Part shown: positions 42,010-51,053 of the stretch, piece after piece
Layout: each line of letters begins with the position of its first letter
How positions within the stretch are numbered: position 1 is the first letter of the stretch
DNA from: Dokdonia sp. Dokd-P16
GTDB lineage: Bacteria; Bacteroidota; Bacteroidia; Flavobacteriales; Flavobacteriaceae
Length of the DNA: 64,000 bases
Reading direction: 5' to 3'
NCBI RefSeq assembly: GCF_003095655.1
Contig: NZ_CP029151.1
Location: forward strand, 3,347,001-3,411,000
Made by a program: the position numbers and the translations under genes
Notes under the pieces: generated by a model
Databases searched by the model: none
What the model saw: the letters and a program-made list of their open reading frames with translations, nothing else
Told to the model about the DNA's origin: nothing

Positions 42010-42024
42010 GTAAAATTGCATACT

Positions 42025-44460
42025 ATGCGCGTATTAAAATTTGGAGGCACTTCTGTGGGGAGTGTTAAAAATATAGAAAAAGTAATTGCTATTGTAAACA
42101 AACAAGCAGCGTCACATCCAGTAGCTGTAGTTGTTTCGGCAGTGGGTGGGATTACAGATTTATTACTAAAAGCCGGAACGCTTGCTGCTCAAAAAGATGA
42201 AACCTATAAAGATGTGTTTTTAGAAATACACCAAAAATACACAGCTTTTGCAAAAGCACTTACCGAAGGTGATGCCATAGTAATGGCTGATATAGGTGCG
42301 CTTATGTCGCACTTAGACGACTTACTCAAAGGTATTTTCTTAATCAACGAGCTTTCTCCTAAAACACTAGACAAGCTCGCTGCTTTTGGTGAACTTACAA
42401 GTAGTCGTATCATAACGGCAGCCTTCAACCATCAAGGGATTGAAGCCACATTAAAAGACAGTAGACAACTTATCATTACCGATGGCACTCATACCAAAGC
42501 CAGTGTATTGTATGATCGCACTAATGAAAATATCAAGGAATTTTTCGCGAAAGCGTCACAAAACATTACCATCCTAGGAGGATTCATCGCAAGCACTGCT
42601 ACGGGAGAAACAAGTACGCTAGGCCGCGGCGGCTCAGACTTTACTGCGGCTATTATTGCAGCTGCGCTAGAGGTTGACCAACTAGAAATATGGACAGATG
42701 TGAGTGGGATGTTCTCTGCAAATCCGAAGCTTGTAAAACAGGCAAAACCTATACGTGACATATCATATCACGAGGCGATGGAGTTATCGCATTTTGGAGC
42801 AAAGGTGCTCTACCCTCCTACTATTGTCCCTGCGCTTAGTAAAAACATTCCTATTTACATAAAAAATACGATGGCTCCAGATGAAGCTGGAACTCGTATA
42901 GGAGAGCAAGAAGGAAGTAATGGAAACCCTATCAAGGGAATTTCTCATATAAGTGATGTTGCACTACTCACGCTAGAAGGCGCAGGAATGGTGGGTATTT
43001 CTGGAATTTCAAAACGCCTTTTTGAAGTACTCTCTTTACAGCAGGTTAATGTGATACTCATTACCCAAGCATCGAGCGAACATAGCATTTGTATAGGTGT
43101 TATGGAAGCAGACGCTTTAAGAGCTAAGACTGCGATTGAAACAGAATTTGCATACGAATTATCTCTACGTAAGATTGACCCGGTGATTGTTGAGACTTCT
43201 CTTGCCATTATTGCACTCGTAGGAGAATCTATGAAAAGTCATCAAGGTATTTCTGGAAAAATGTTCTCTACACTTGGCAAAAACAACGTAAATATACGCG
43301 CCATTGCACAAGGAGCGAGTGAGAAAAATATCTCTGCAGTAATTGCCGAGAAAGATGTAAAGAAAGCGCTTAACAGCTTGCACGAAGTCTTCTTTGAAGG
43401 AAACAGAAAGCAAATCAACCTCTTTATTACTGGTGTAGGAAATGTGGGAGCAAAACTTCTAGATCAGATTAACAGTCAGAAAAAATATTTAAAAGACCAC
43501 CTTAACCTTAACATCAGAGTACTAGGACTTTCTAATAGTAGAACGATGCTCGTCTCAGAACAAGCTATTGATTTAGATAATTGGGAAGAGGCGCTTGCTC
43601 AAGGTGAAAAGGCAGATATTGTACGCTTTCGCGAAAACGTAATTGCTCTCAACCAGCGCAACTCGGTTTTTGTAGATATTACTGCAAATGAACCTGTGGC
43701 AATGGCATATGAAGAATACTTGAGAAATAGCATCGCAGTAGTTGCATGTAATAAAATTGCCGCTGCTGGAAAACAAGAATATTACGCAAATCTTAAACGA
43801 TTGAGCAGAAAATATAATGCTCCCTTTAAGTTTGAAACCAATGTAGGCGCTGGTTTACCTATCATAGATACCTTACAAAATCTTATTGCGTCTGGTGATA
43901 GTATTACTAAAGTACAAGCTGTACTTTCTGGAAGTCTAAACTTTGTTTTTAATAACTTTAAAAGTGGTGGTAGTTTTTATGATGTGGTACAGCAAGCCAA
44001 AGAAGAAGGCTATACAGAGCCAGATCCTCGTATTGATTTGAGTGGTGTAGATGTAGCTCGTAAAATCCTAATACTCGCAAGAGAAAGCGGACTTGAATTA
44101 GAGCTAGAAGATATTGTGAACACACCATTTCTTACAGCAAATAACTTGGAAAGCACAGACGTTCCTCACTTCTTTGAAACACTTAAAGAAGATGCAGCAC
44201 ACTTTGAAAAACTAGTTGCCGACGCTACAGCAGCAGGTAAACGCCTTAAATATGTAGCACAGTTGGACAATGGTAAAGCAAGTGTAGGCTTACAGTCTGT
44301 AGGTGCAGATAGTCCGTTTTACAACCTTGAAGGGTCTGACAATATTGTCTTATTTTACACGGCACGCTACCCAGAGCAGCCGCTCATTGTAAAAGGTGCA
44401 GGTGCAGGTGGTGATGTTACCGCCAGCGGACTCTTTAGTGATATAATAAGACTTAGATAA
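42025..44460 (+). CDS. thrA: Bifunctional aspartate kinase / homoserine dehydrogenase I
   Basis: 811 residues. The aspartokinase domain (about 1-285, 'MRVLKFGGTSVGSVKNIEKV', 'TLGRGGSDFTAAIIAAALEVDQLEIWTDVSGMFSANP') is followed by paired ACT regulatory domains (about 305-450) that typically bind Thr. The homoserine dehydrogenase domain (about 460-811) has 'LFITGVGNVGAKLLDQI' and 'LSGSLNFVFNNF'. It makes aspartyl-phosphate and homoserine for Thr, Met and Ile. ATG at 42025 (MRVLKFGG) is preferred over the TTG at 42016. Contains two palindrome copies and a decayed third (AFAKAL near 42247). Confidence 0.97.
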   Translation: MRVLKFGGTSVGSVKNIEKVIAIVNKQAASHPVAVVVSAVGGITDLLLKAGTLAAQKDETYKDVFLEIHQKYTAFAKALTEGDAIVMADIGALMSHLDDLLKGIFLINELSPKTLDKLAAFGELTSSRIITAAFNHQGIEATLKDSRQLIITDGTHTKASVLYDRTNENIKEFFAKASQNITILGGFIASTATGETSTLGRGGSDFTAAIIAAALEVDQLEIWTDVSGMFSANPKLVKQAKPIRDISYHEAMELSHFGAKVLYPPTIVPALSKNIPIYIKNTMAPDEAGTRIGEQEGSNGNPIKGISHISDVALLTLEGAGMVGISGISKRLFEVLSLQQVNVILITQASSEHSICIGVMEADALRAKTAIETEFAYELSLRKIDPVIVETSLAIIALVGESMKSHQGISGKMFSTLGKNNVNIRAIAQGASEKNISAVIAEKDVKKALNSLHEVFFEGNRKQINLFITGVGNVGAKLLDQINSQKKYLKDHLNLNIRVLGLSNSRTMLVSEQAIDLDNWEEALAQGEKADIVRFRENVIALNQRNSVFVDITANEPVAMAYEEYLRNSIAVVACNKIAAAGKQEYYANLKRLSRKYNAPFKFETNVGAGLPIIDTLQNLIASGDSITKVQAVLSGSLNFVFNNFKSGGSFYDVVQQAKEEGYTEPDPRIDLSGVDVARKILILARESGLELELEDIVNTPFLTANNLESTDVPHFFETLKEDAAHFEKLVADATAAGKRLKYVAQLDNGKASVGLQSVGADSPFYNLEGSDNIVLFYTARYPEQPLIVKGAGAGGDVTASGLFSDIIRLR
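42541..42554. repeat. Palindrome copy, 2 mismatches
   Basis: TTTTTCGCGAAAGC in thrA, read FFAKA. Confidence 0.75.
43625..43638. repeat. Palindrome copy, 1 mismatch
   Basis: GCTTTCGCGAAAAC in thrA, read RFREN. Confidence 0.85.
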
Positions 44461-44467
44461 TAATTGT

Positions 44468-45439
44468 ATGTCTCAAGAAATACATAAAAAAGCCACGGTA
44501 CAAAGCCTTGATATTCCTACTGCGATACGCGTATTTTGTCCCGCTACAGTGGCAAATGTAAACTGTGGTTTTGATTCGTTAGGCTTTGCCCTCGAAGGTA
44601 TAGGTGACGAGATGGTTTTTAGAAAAACCGAAAGTCGCGGTGTAACGATCAAAAAAATTACTGGTGACACACTCCCTATGGAAGCTCATAATAATGTTGC
44701 TGGTGTAGCGGGTAATGCCATGCTAGAAGGTATTGATGCAGATTTTGGAGTTGAGATAGAAATTCATAAAAAGATACGCCCTGGTTCTGGAATAGGTAGC
44801 AGTAGCGCCAGCGCAGCAGGAGCTGTGTATGGTATTAATCAGTTTTTAGAACAGCCATTATCTAATCTTGAACTCACGCGCTACGCTATGAAAGGTGAAG
44901 CACTGGCGAGTGGTAACGAGCATGCAGATAATGTAGCACCTTGTATTTATGGTGGTACCACGCTCGTTACTGGCTACAATCCATTTAAGGTAATTGCATT
45001 ACCTCCCATGGATACGGTTTTCGTCGGGATTTTACATCCTCATATCACTATCAAAACTAAAGAAGCAAGAGAGATTTTACCCACGCACGTGCCTCTCAAG
45101 GATGCCATTGCACAATCGCAACATCTGGCAGGCTTTGTTGCCTCGCTCTATGAGTGGGATAAGGAATTATTTAATGAGAGTATCAAAGATGTACTCGTAG
45201 AGCCACATCGCAAGCAATTGATTCCGCATTTTGATGAGATTAAAGCGATTTCTCAAAAAAGTGGATGCATAGCCTTTGGTATTTCTGGAAGCGGACCAAG
45301 TATGTTTTGTCTCGCTTTCGCGAAAGCGGACATAGATCAATATCTATCTGAAAGTACCGCACTTTATGAACGTAACGGACTTCAAGTAGACAGCTACTCC
45401 AGCCGAATTTCTGGTGAAGGTTGTATAGTGATTAAATAG
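44468..45439 (+). CDS. thrB: Homoserine kinase
   Basis: 323-residue GHMP kinase phosphorylating homoserine for threonine synthesis. GHMP motif RPGSGIGSSSASAAG at about 104-118 and an N-terminal ribosomal-S5-like region ('VFCPATVANVNCGFDSLGFALE'). The C-terminal 'FGISGSGPSMFCLAFAKADI' contains the glycine loop and an exact palindrome copy (AFAKA). Starts 7 bp after thrA and is followed directly by a terminator, so thrC is not in this operon. Confidence 0.96.
   Translation: MSQEIHKKATVQSLDIPTAIRVFCPATVANVNCGFDSLGFALEGIGDEMVFRKTESRGVTIKKITGDTLPMEAHNNVAGVAGNAMLEGIDADFGVEIEIHKKIRPGSGIGSSSASAAGAVYGINQFLEQPLSNLELTRYAMKGEALASGNEHADNVAPCIYGGTTLVTGYNPFKVIALPPMDTVFVGILHPHITIKTKEAREILPTHVPLKDAIAQSQHLAGFVASLYEWDKELFNESIKDVLVEPHRKQLIPHFDEIKAISQKSGCIAFGISGSGPSMFCLAFAKADIDQYLSESTALYERNGLQVDSYSSRISGEGCIVIK
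45314..45327. repeat. Palindrome copy, exact
   Basis: Exact copy in thrB, read AFAKA. Confidence 0.95.
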
Positions 45440-45463
45440 TCATTAGTAATCTACCGCAAAACA

Positions 45464-45489
45464 AAAGCCCGAGCAATTGCTCGGGCTTT
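45464..45489. terminator. Bidirectional terminator after thrB
   Basis: AAAGCCCGAGCAA / TTGCTCGGGCTTT perfect palindromic stem between convergent genes. Confidence 0.9.
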
Positions 45490-45516
45490 ACTAATTAATA
45501 TAACTAAGATTAAGGA

Positions 45517-46806
45517 TTACTCCTTCTGTCCATACTTCTCTGCATAACGCTTTGCAAGCTTGGTCTGGTGAGACTCTAAACTTATATCACGTCCTTGGAT
45601 AAATGCTCTCGAAAGAATATTTCCTCTCATGTCTAGTGCATTTCCTTCACTTATGAATAAAGTTGCATCTTTTCCTACCTCAAGAGTCCCAACAGTGTTT
45701 GAAACTCCCATTATTTTTGCAGGATTCATGGTAATCATTTTAAGTGCATCTTCATCACTCATACCAAATTGAGTAACCTGTCCTGCATAAAAAGGAAGAT
45801 TACGCACTTGCCAGTACTCTGAGTCGTATCCTAGCGCTACAGTAACCCCAGCATCTGTAAGTAGCTTTGGTAACTTATATGGTAAATCATAATCATGATC
45901 CTCCATAGATGGGAGTTCTTGTACACGTTGTAAAATTACTGGCATGTTTGCCGCTACAAGTTCTGCAGTTACTTTGTAAGACTGGTATCCTCCCACAAGA
46001 ACTACATTTTTGAGATTCATCTCCTTTGCAAATGCAATCACATCAAGTATTTGCTTCTGATCATTTGCAGAGACATATACATTTTGAGTTCCATCAAAAA
46101 CACCACGCATCGCTTCAAAAGGAAGGTTTTTTGAGGTGTTTCCTTTTCCATAAGCACGTGCATTATTGAAAAAAGTTTTGATTTCATTTACATCTTTACT
46201 GTAATCTTTATTTGGTTTATAACCTGGCTCCTCACCTAACCACCAGCGACCACGGCGCATCGTACTAGGCCATTCCATAAAGATACCTTCGTCGGTTTTA
46301 TAAGCTGCATCTTCCCAGTTCCATGCATCAAGTTGAACAAGAGACGAAGAACCGGAAATAGTACCACCCACAGGACGAATTTGCGCCATAAGTACGCCGT
46401 TTGGTCTCATGCTCTCTACTACTTTAGATTCTGCATTGTAAGCGATAATACCACGTACGTGCGGTATTAACTCGCCTATCTCATCATCATCATTAGATTG
46501 TCTCACGGCTGCTGCTTCTACAAGACCTAATGTAGTGTTTGTAGCTATAAATCCAGGATACACATGTTTTCCAGCAGCATTAATTATCTCTCCTTTGGTT
46601 GCTGTAGCTCCACTTTGGATTGTACTTATTTTACCGTTTTCAAAAACGATTGTCGCATTTTCTACTACGGTTCCATTACCTACGTGAGCGGTTGCTCCTG
46701 TAATAGTGTAGGCAGCAGCTTGCGCTGAGGCCGGTGTTTGTTGTGCGCTTGCAGTTGCTCCTAAAAGGAAAACAACGGCTACTAATAGTTGTTGTAGTGT
46801 CTTCAT
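45517..46806 (-). CDS. Secreted amidohydrolase-like protein without the HxH metal motif
   Basis: 429 residues; signal peptide MKTLQQLLVAVVFLLGATASAQ. An amidohydrolase-superfamily fold is recognisable: the small beta-sandwich part ('YTITGATAHVGNGTVVENATIVFENGKISTI') and C-terminal 'DALKMITMNPAKIMGVSNTVGTLEVGKDATLFIS'. At the position of the metal-binding HxH the sequence reads 'KHVYPGFIATNTTLG'. The start lies 1 bp after the upstream stop (TAAGATG), so the two genes are translationally coupled. Catalysis is doubtful. Confidence 0.85.
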   Translation of the reverse strand: MKTLQQLLVAVVFLLGATASAQQTPASAQAAAYTITGATAHVGNGTVVENATIVFENGKISTIQSGATATKGEIINAAGKHVYPGFIATNTTLGLVEAAAVRQSNDDDEIGELIPHVRGIIAYNAESKVVESMRPNGVLMAQIRPVGGTISGSSSLVQLDAWNWEDAAYKTDEGIFMEWPSTMRRGRWWLGEEPGYKPNKDYSKDVNEIKTFFNNARAYGKGNTSKNLPFEAMRGVFDGTQNVYVSANDQKQILDVIAFAKEMNLKNVVLVGGYQSYKVTAELVAANMPVILQRVQELPSMEDHDYDLPYKLPKLLTDAGVTVALGYDSEYWQVRNLPFYAGQVTQFGMSDEDALKMITMNPAKIMGVSNTVGTLEVGKDATLFISEGNALDMRGNILSRAFIQGRDISLESHQTKLAKRYAEKYGQKE

Positions 46807-46807
46807 C

Positions 46808-49768
46808 TTAGTAAAGTGTTTGTTCTGTATCACAATGCATACGTTGTTTTTCTTTCTTTTTGGCAGGTTGCGTTTGTAAGCCTTTATTCTTTTCTGCAAG
46901 CATCATTGCAGTAAGTTGTGCTTTCTCGCGCTGTACGGTTTTACGAAGTTCTTCGTCCTTTTTCATATCGAAAAATACTTTTCCTTCTATAATCGTTTTC
47001 TCTGCTCTCGCTTTTATACTAAGTGGATGATCCGTCCATATGACAACATCTCCATCTTTACCAGGCTTTAAACTACCTGCGCGATCATCCATGTGTAATA
47101 GTTTTGCTGGATTAAGAGTTACCATCTTCCAAGCATCCTCCTCAGAGATACCACCGTATTTGTGGATTTTTGCAGCTTCTTGATTAAGACGTCTAGACAT
47201 CTCACCATCATCTGAGTTGATAGCAACGGTTACTCCTGCTCTATGCATGATAGCTGCATTGTAAGGAATAGCATCATTTACCTCATACTTATATGCCCAC
47301 CAGTCTGAGAATGTTGATCCTCCTACACCATGTTCTGCCATTTTATCGGCAACTTTATATCCTTCAAGAATGTGTGTGAATGTATTGATATGGAAGCCAA
47401 ACTGCTCTGCCACCTTCATGGTCATATTAATTTCACTTTGCACATAGGAGTGACAAGAAATTAAGCGATCCATATTAAGAATGTCTACAATAGTCTCCAT
47501 CTCCTCATCCATGCGATACGGCTGGCCGCTCTTTTTCTTTGCTTCGTATTCTTTTCCTCTTGTAAAGTAGTCCACAAATACTTGCTCTACTCCCATTCTC
47601 GTTTGTGGGAATCTTGAGAAACTATTCCAATTTGCTTGCTTTACATTCTCACCTAGGGCAAATTTGATAAATTTCTTATCTGAAATCACCAACTCATTGA
47701 TAGACGCTCCCCATTTTAATTTCATTACTGCGCTCTGTCCTCCAATAGGGTTTGCAGATCCGTGTAATAATTGAATAGCTGTAACTCCACCAGCAAGGTT
47801 TCGGTAAATATCAGAATCGTCTGGGTTAACTACATCACTCATGCGAACCTCTGCCGTAGAGTTGTGACCAGACTCGTTGATTGCAAATGCAGCAATGTGA
47901 GAGTGCTCATCTATAATACCAGAAGTAACATGCTTACCTGTGCCATCTACTACCATAGCACCACGAGCAGAAAGGTTTTTACCTACTGCACTGATTTTTC
48001 CGTCTTTTATTAAAACATCTGTATTTTCTAGAATACCTTCTGCTTCATTTGTCCACACAGTGGCATTTGTGATTAAAATATCCTGTTGTGTTGGTCTTGT
48101 TTCAAAACCAAACGCCATATTAGGGAAGGTAAGTGGCATAACCGTAAGAGGTTTGTCCTCTTCTTTCTTATCGTCTTTATCATCACTCTTAGCTAGTGCT
48201 TTCTTAGTAGAAGTAAAGTTTTTCTCAGAACCATCTGCAAGAATTGCTTTACCGCTTAGACCATCTGCAGATGCTCTTGCTACAAGACGTACAAATTTTC
48301 CTTCGTTTTGAGGGAACGTTACTGTTACCCATTCATCGCTATATGAAAATTCGCTTTTTACATCTTCTGTTCCTTTTTTGAGACTAGCTTTTACTTTTTC
48401 TGTTGAATTTTTAATCTCAAGCTCATATGCTGCTCCATCAATATTCATGGTATAAACACCGTCAATATTAACTGTGTTCATATCCTTGATTACTGTTTTG
48501 TTACCTTGAATCCAGTGCTCATAAAGCTCCGTGTCCTTTTCAAATACTTCTCCAGAAGTAATCATAAAGTTTGCCCACGCACCTGATTTAAGTACTCCAA
48601 GCTCACCGCTCTTTCCAATCATTGTTGCTGGAATAGTAGTAAGTGCTTCTAACGCTCTTTCCTTAGAAAGACCATACTTGATTGCCTTCATCAAGTGGTC
48701 TTTAAAATCTTTTGGAGATTTATGTGAGAATGTAGTAAGTGCAAATGTTACTCCTGCATCTTGTAATGCTTTAGGGTTTGTAGGTGCTTGATTCCAATGT
48801 TTCATATCAGAAAGCGCTACATATTCGGCGGCATATGGGTTTTCCATATCGTAGGCATCTGGAAATTTAAGTGGGAGAATCATCTTACGATTCATCGCCT
48901 TCACTTCTCCGATACGCTTATACTCATCACCACCGGCAACAATCACGTAGTCGATTCCAAACTGGTCTCCTAGTTTATCAATACGAAGGTCATCATATAA
49001 GCCATCACCTTCAAAAAACTGCGGAAGCCCTTTGTTTCGCGAAAGCGCCTCTAAAGAAAGATCCTTAGTATCTATATTTCCTTTCTCATACCAGTCTAAA
49101 TCGTGTTGTAACTGGCGTAATAATGCTGTTGCACCCATCTTAGACGATGGGTATGACTGACGTGAGGTTACACTCTTATCAAATGAGAAATACTGACCAA
49201 GGCGATCTTCTATCACGCGGTTTGCAGTATTTCCATCATTATTAAGTGCGATAAGCGCTCCTGTACCACGTGCAATACCATCATGTTGATGTGTTGCAAC
49301 TACGCCAAAACCAGCTTCAAGATACTCAGATGCTTTTTTTGAATCATATGTAAAATCTTGATACCCGTCTTGCTCAGACATAATGTGATCATTCCAGTAA
49401 CCACCCTCGCGAGAGTTATCATATTGTGAAGCGCGTCCAGATCCTCCTGCACGCTTAGGCTTAGCGATACCAAAATTAGTATAGATGTCTACAAAAGATG
49501 GATAGACATGTTTACCATTAAGATCTACAACAATAGCATTTTGTGCGTATGATGAAGATTTGCCTACAGAGACCACTTTTCCATCTTGCACTACAAGTGT
49601 TCCTTTTTTAATAGTTTCTGTGGGTGTAGTGTGGATGGTGGCGTTTGTAAACACCGTGTAATTTTGGTTTTTGGACTTGACACCAGCATTTGCTGGAAAG
49701 TAATCTTGCCCATACATCGTAAATGAGCAACTTACTAGCCCAAAGACAAGTAATTTTTTAAAGAACAT
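46808..49768 (-). CDS. Secreted double amidohydrolase-module protein
   Basis: 986 residues; signal peptide MFFKKLLVFGLVSCSFTMYGQ. Two amidohydrolase modules in tandem. Module 1 (about 35-430) lacks HxH ('KHVYPSFVDIYTNFG'). Module 2 (about 560-950) keeps it ('GIIDEHSHIAAF') plus 'LISCHSYVQSE', 'THILEGYKVADKM' and 'INSDDGEMSRRLNQEA'. Only module 2 appears catalytic, possibly an imidazolonepropionase- or adenine-deaminase-like amidohydrolase of the periplasm. A two-mismatch palindrome copy at 49033 is read ALSRN. Confidence 0.87.
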   Translation of the reverse strand: MFFKKLLVFGLVSCSFTMYGQDYFPANAGVKSKNQNYTVFTNATIHTTPTETIKKGTLVVQDGKVVSVGKSSSYAQNAIVVDLNGKHVYPSFVDIYTNFGIAKPKRAGGSGRASQYDNSREGGYWNDHIMSEQDGYQDFTYDSKKASEYLEAGFGVVATHQHDGIARGTGALIALNNDGNTANRVIEDRLGQYFSFDKSVTSRQSYPSSKMGATALLRQLQHDLDWYEKGNIDTKDLSLEALSRNKGLPQFFEGDGLYDDLRIDKLGDQFGIDYVIVAGGDEYKRIGEVKAMNRKMILPLKFPDAYDMENPYAAEYVALSDMKHWNQAPTNPKALQDAGVTFALTTFSHKSPKDFKDHLMKAIKYGLSKERALEALTTIPATMIGKSGELGVLKSGAWANFMITSGEVFEKDTELYEHWIQGNKTVIKDMNTVNIDGVYTMNIDGAAYELEIKNSTEKVKASLKKGTEDVKSEFSYSDEWVTVTFPQNEGKFVRLVARASADGLSGKAILADGSEKNFTSTKKALAKSDDKDDKKEEDKPLTVMPLTFPNMAFGFETRPTQQDILITNATVWTNEAEGILENTDVLIKDGKISAVGKNLSARGAMVVDGTGKHVTSGIIDEHSHIAAFAINESGHNSTAEVRMSDVVNPDDSDIYRNLAGGVTAIQLLHGSANPIGGQSAVMKLKWGASINELVISDKKFIKFALGENVKQANWNSFSRFPQTRMGVEQVFVDYFTRGKEYEAKKKSGQPYRMDEEMETIVDILNMDRLISCHSYVQSEINMTMKVAEQFGFHINTFTHILEGYKVADKMAEHGVGGSTFSDWWAYKYEVNDAIPYNAAIMHRAGVTVAINSDDGEMSRRLNQEAAKIHKYGGISEEDAWKMVTLNPAKLLHMDDRAGSLKPGKDGDVVIWTDHPLSIKARAEKTIIEGKVFFDMKKDEELRKTVQREKAQLTAMMLAEKNKGLQTQPAKKKEKQRMHCDTEQTLY
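49033..49046. repeat. Palindrome copy, 2 mismatches
   Basis: TGTTTCGCGAAAGC in the 986-aa amidohydrolase gene. Confidence 0.7.
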
Positions 49769-49850
49769 AGGTTGAAAGTTTAGATCCTAAAGATAGCTAC
49801 CGTGTTAACGTTCTATTAAGGTTTAGGAAACTTTTAAGAGACTTTTAACA

Positions 49851-50948
49851 TCAGAAAGTATTTGGAAAACGCTGATCATAGTTTACAAGCAGCGCTACCA
49901 TATAGCTATAACTCTTTAATCCACCTGGCTGATTATTAGCCTTTAAGTAATTGCTGTAAAACAAATCAAACAGTGGTTCTAGCGGATTATCCATCGCATC
50001 CCAGAAATCTCTAGAATCTTGATAATTTACTAAAATACCAGGATTAAGACGTGCTTTCAAATCTTCTCCTAATTCCTTATCACGGCTGTACACATCATTG
50101 AGCGCATAGCGCAACGCAAAAATACTTCCTGAATATTGAAAATATAAATCCTCGTTATTAAGCGTTGCCATCACTGCGATAAAGTTGGCTTCATTTTCCT
50201 TTGCAAAACCGAGCTGATGTGCCTGTTCATGTGAGGAAATCACTGGCCATCGATGAGCCGGCACCATTCCATTAACTTGCGCTTCATTAGTAATAGGATT
50301 GAGATAACCGCTATAACCCATAATAGAGAGCGGATATCTTAACAGCGAATTCTTTATACTCTTAGGCGGATAACTAAGCTTTGGGAACTGAGTTTTAAGC
50401 GTCTCATAACCATTAATCGTTCCGGTAAAGATTTCTTGTAAACAAGCATTTTTACCCTCTGTGTTGTCACAATAGACCACTCGGCTATTTTCATCTTCGG
50501 CGAGTTGATTATGAAGGCTATTACTATTTATGATTAACTTTTTTGTAAGTTCTACTAGCTCTTCGGTAGTGTATTCATTATCAATCCCTAAAGATTCATG
50601 AAGTGGTAACCTGTTATAATTCATCCCCCAAAGCACGTTAAACGCACCGTATACTATCGAAACGATGGCTAGCGTCTTTAAAAGAAAGGTTTTAAATCCT
50701 CTAAACTTGTTTTTTATGAGTAGTACAATTTCGCGCAAACCGAGCACAATAAGCACCGCATACATGATATCACCAAATGAAAACGGCAACCAGCCAAAAG
50801 CATACCGTGACGCCTTTGAAATGATGGGATACAATCCGTTGCTATAATATTGCTCAACCAGCTGCGGAAAACTCGCAAACCAGCGAACTAGCAGCATCTG
50901 CGGAATCAATAGTAAGCCAACAATCAATAATGTTTTATGGTTTTTCAA
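49851..50948 (-). CDS. DUF3810 membrane protein with a metalloprotease-like motif
   Basis: 365-residue DUF3810 family protein. Three N-terminal membrane segments (about 8-25, 58-78, 90-108), then a soluble domain with His240-Glu241-Gln-Ala-His244 (HEQAH, HExxH-like) and 'ENEANF' further on, as in some zinc peptidases. A TTG codon at 50948 is the probable start (KNHKTLLIVGLLLIP). Function unproven. Monocistronic. Confidence 0.88.
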   Translation of the reverse strand: MKNHKTLLIVGLLLIPQMLLVRWFASFPQLVEQYYSNGLYPIISKASRYAFGWLPFSFGDIMYAVLIVLGLREIVLLIKNKFRGFKTFLLKTLAIVSIVYGAFNVLWGMNYNRLPLHESLGIDNEYTTEELVELTKKLIINSNSLHNQLAEDENSRVVYCDNTEGKNACLQEIFTGTINGYETLKTQFPKLSYPPKSIKNSLLRYPLSIMGYSGYLNPITNEAQVNGMVPAHRWPVISSHEQAHQLGFAKENEANFIAVMATLNNEDLYFQYSGSIFALRYALNDVYSRDKELGEDLKARLNPGILVNYQDSRDFWDAMDNPLEPLFDLFYSNYLKANNQPGGLKSYSYMVALLVNYDQRFPNTF

Positions 50949-51053
50949 TGGAAATGCGCTCTTTATAGTCTTCCGTAAATTTATGATAAGTTATTTGATT
51001 TGTGAGGGTGTGAGTGGTTTGATGTGATGTGGCGTGCTCACTCGAACTCAAAA

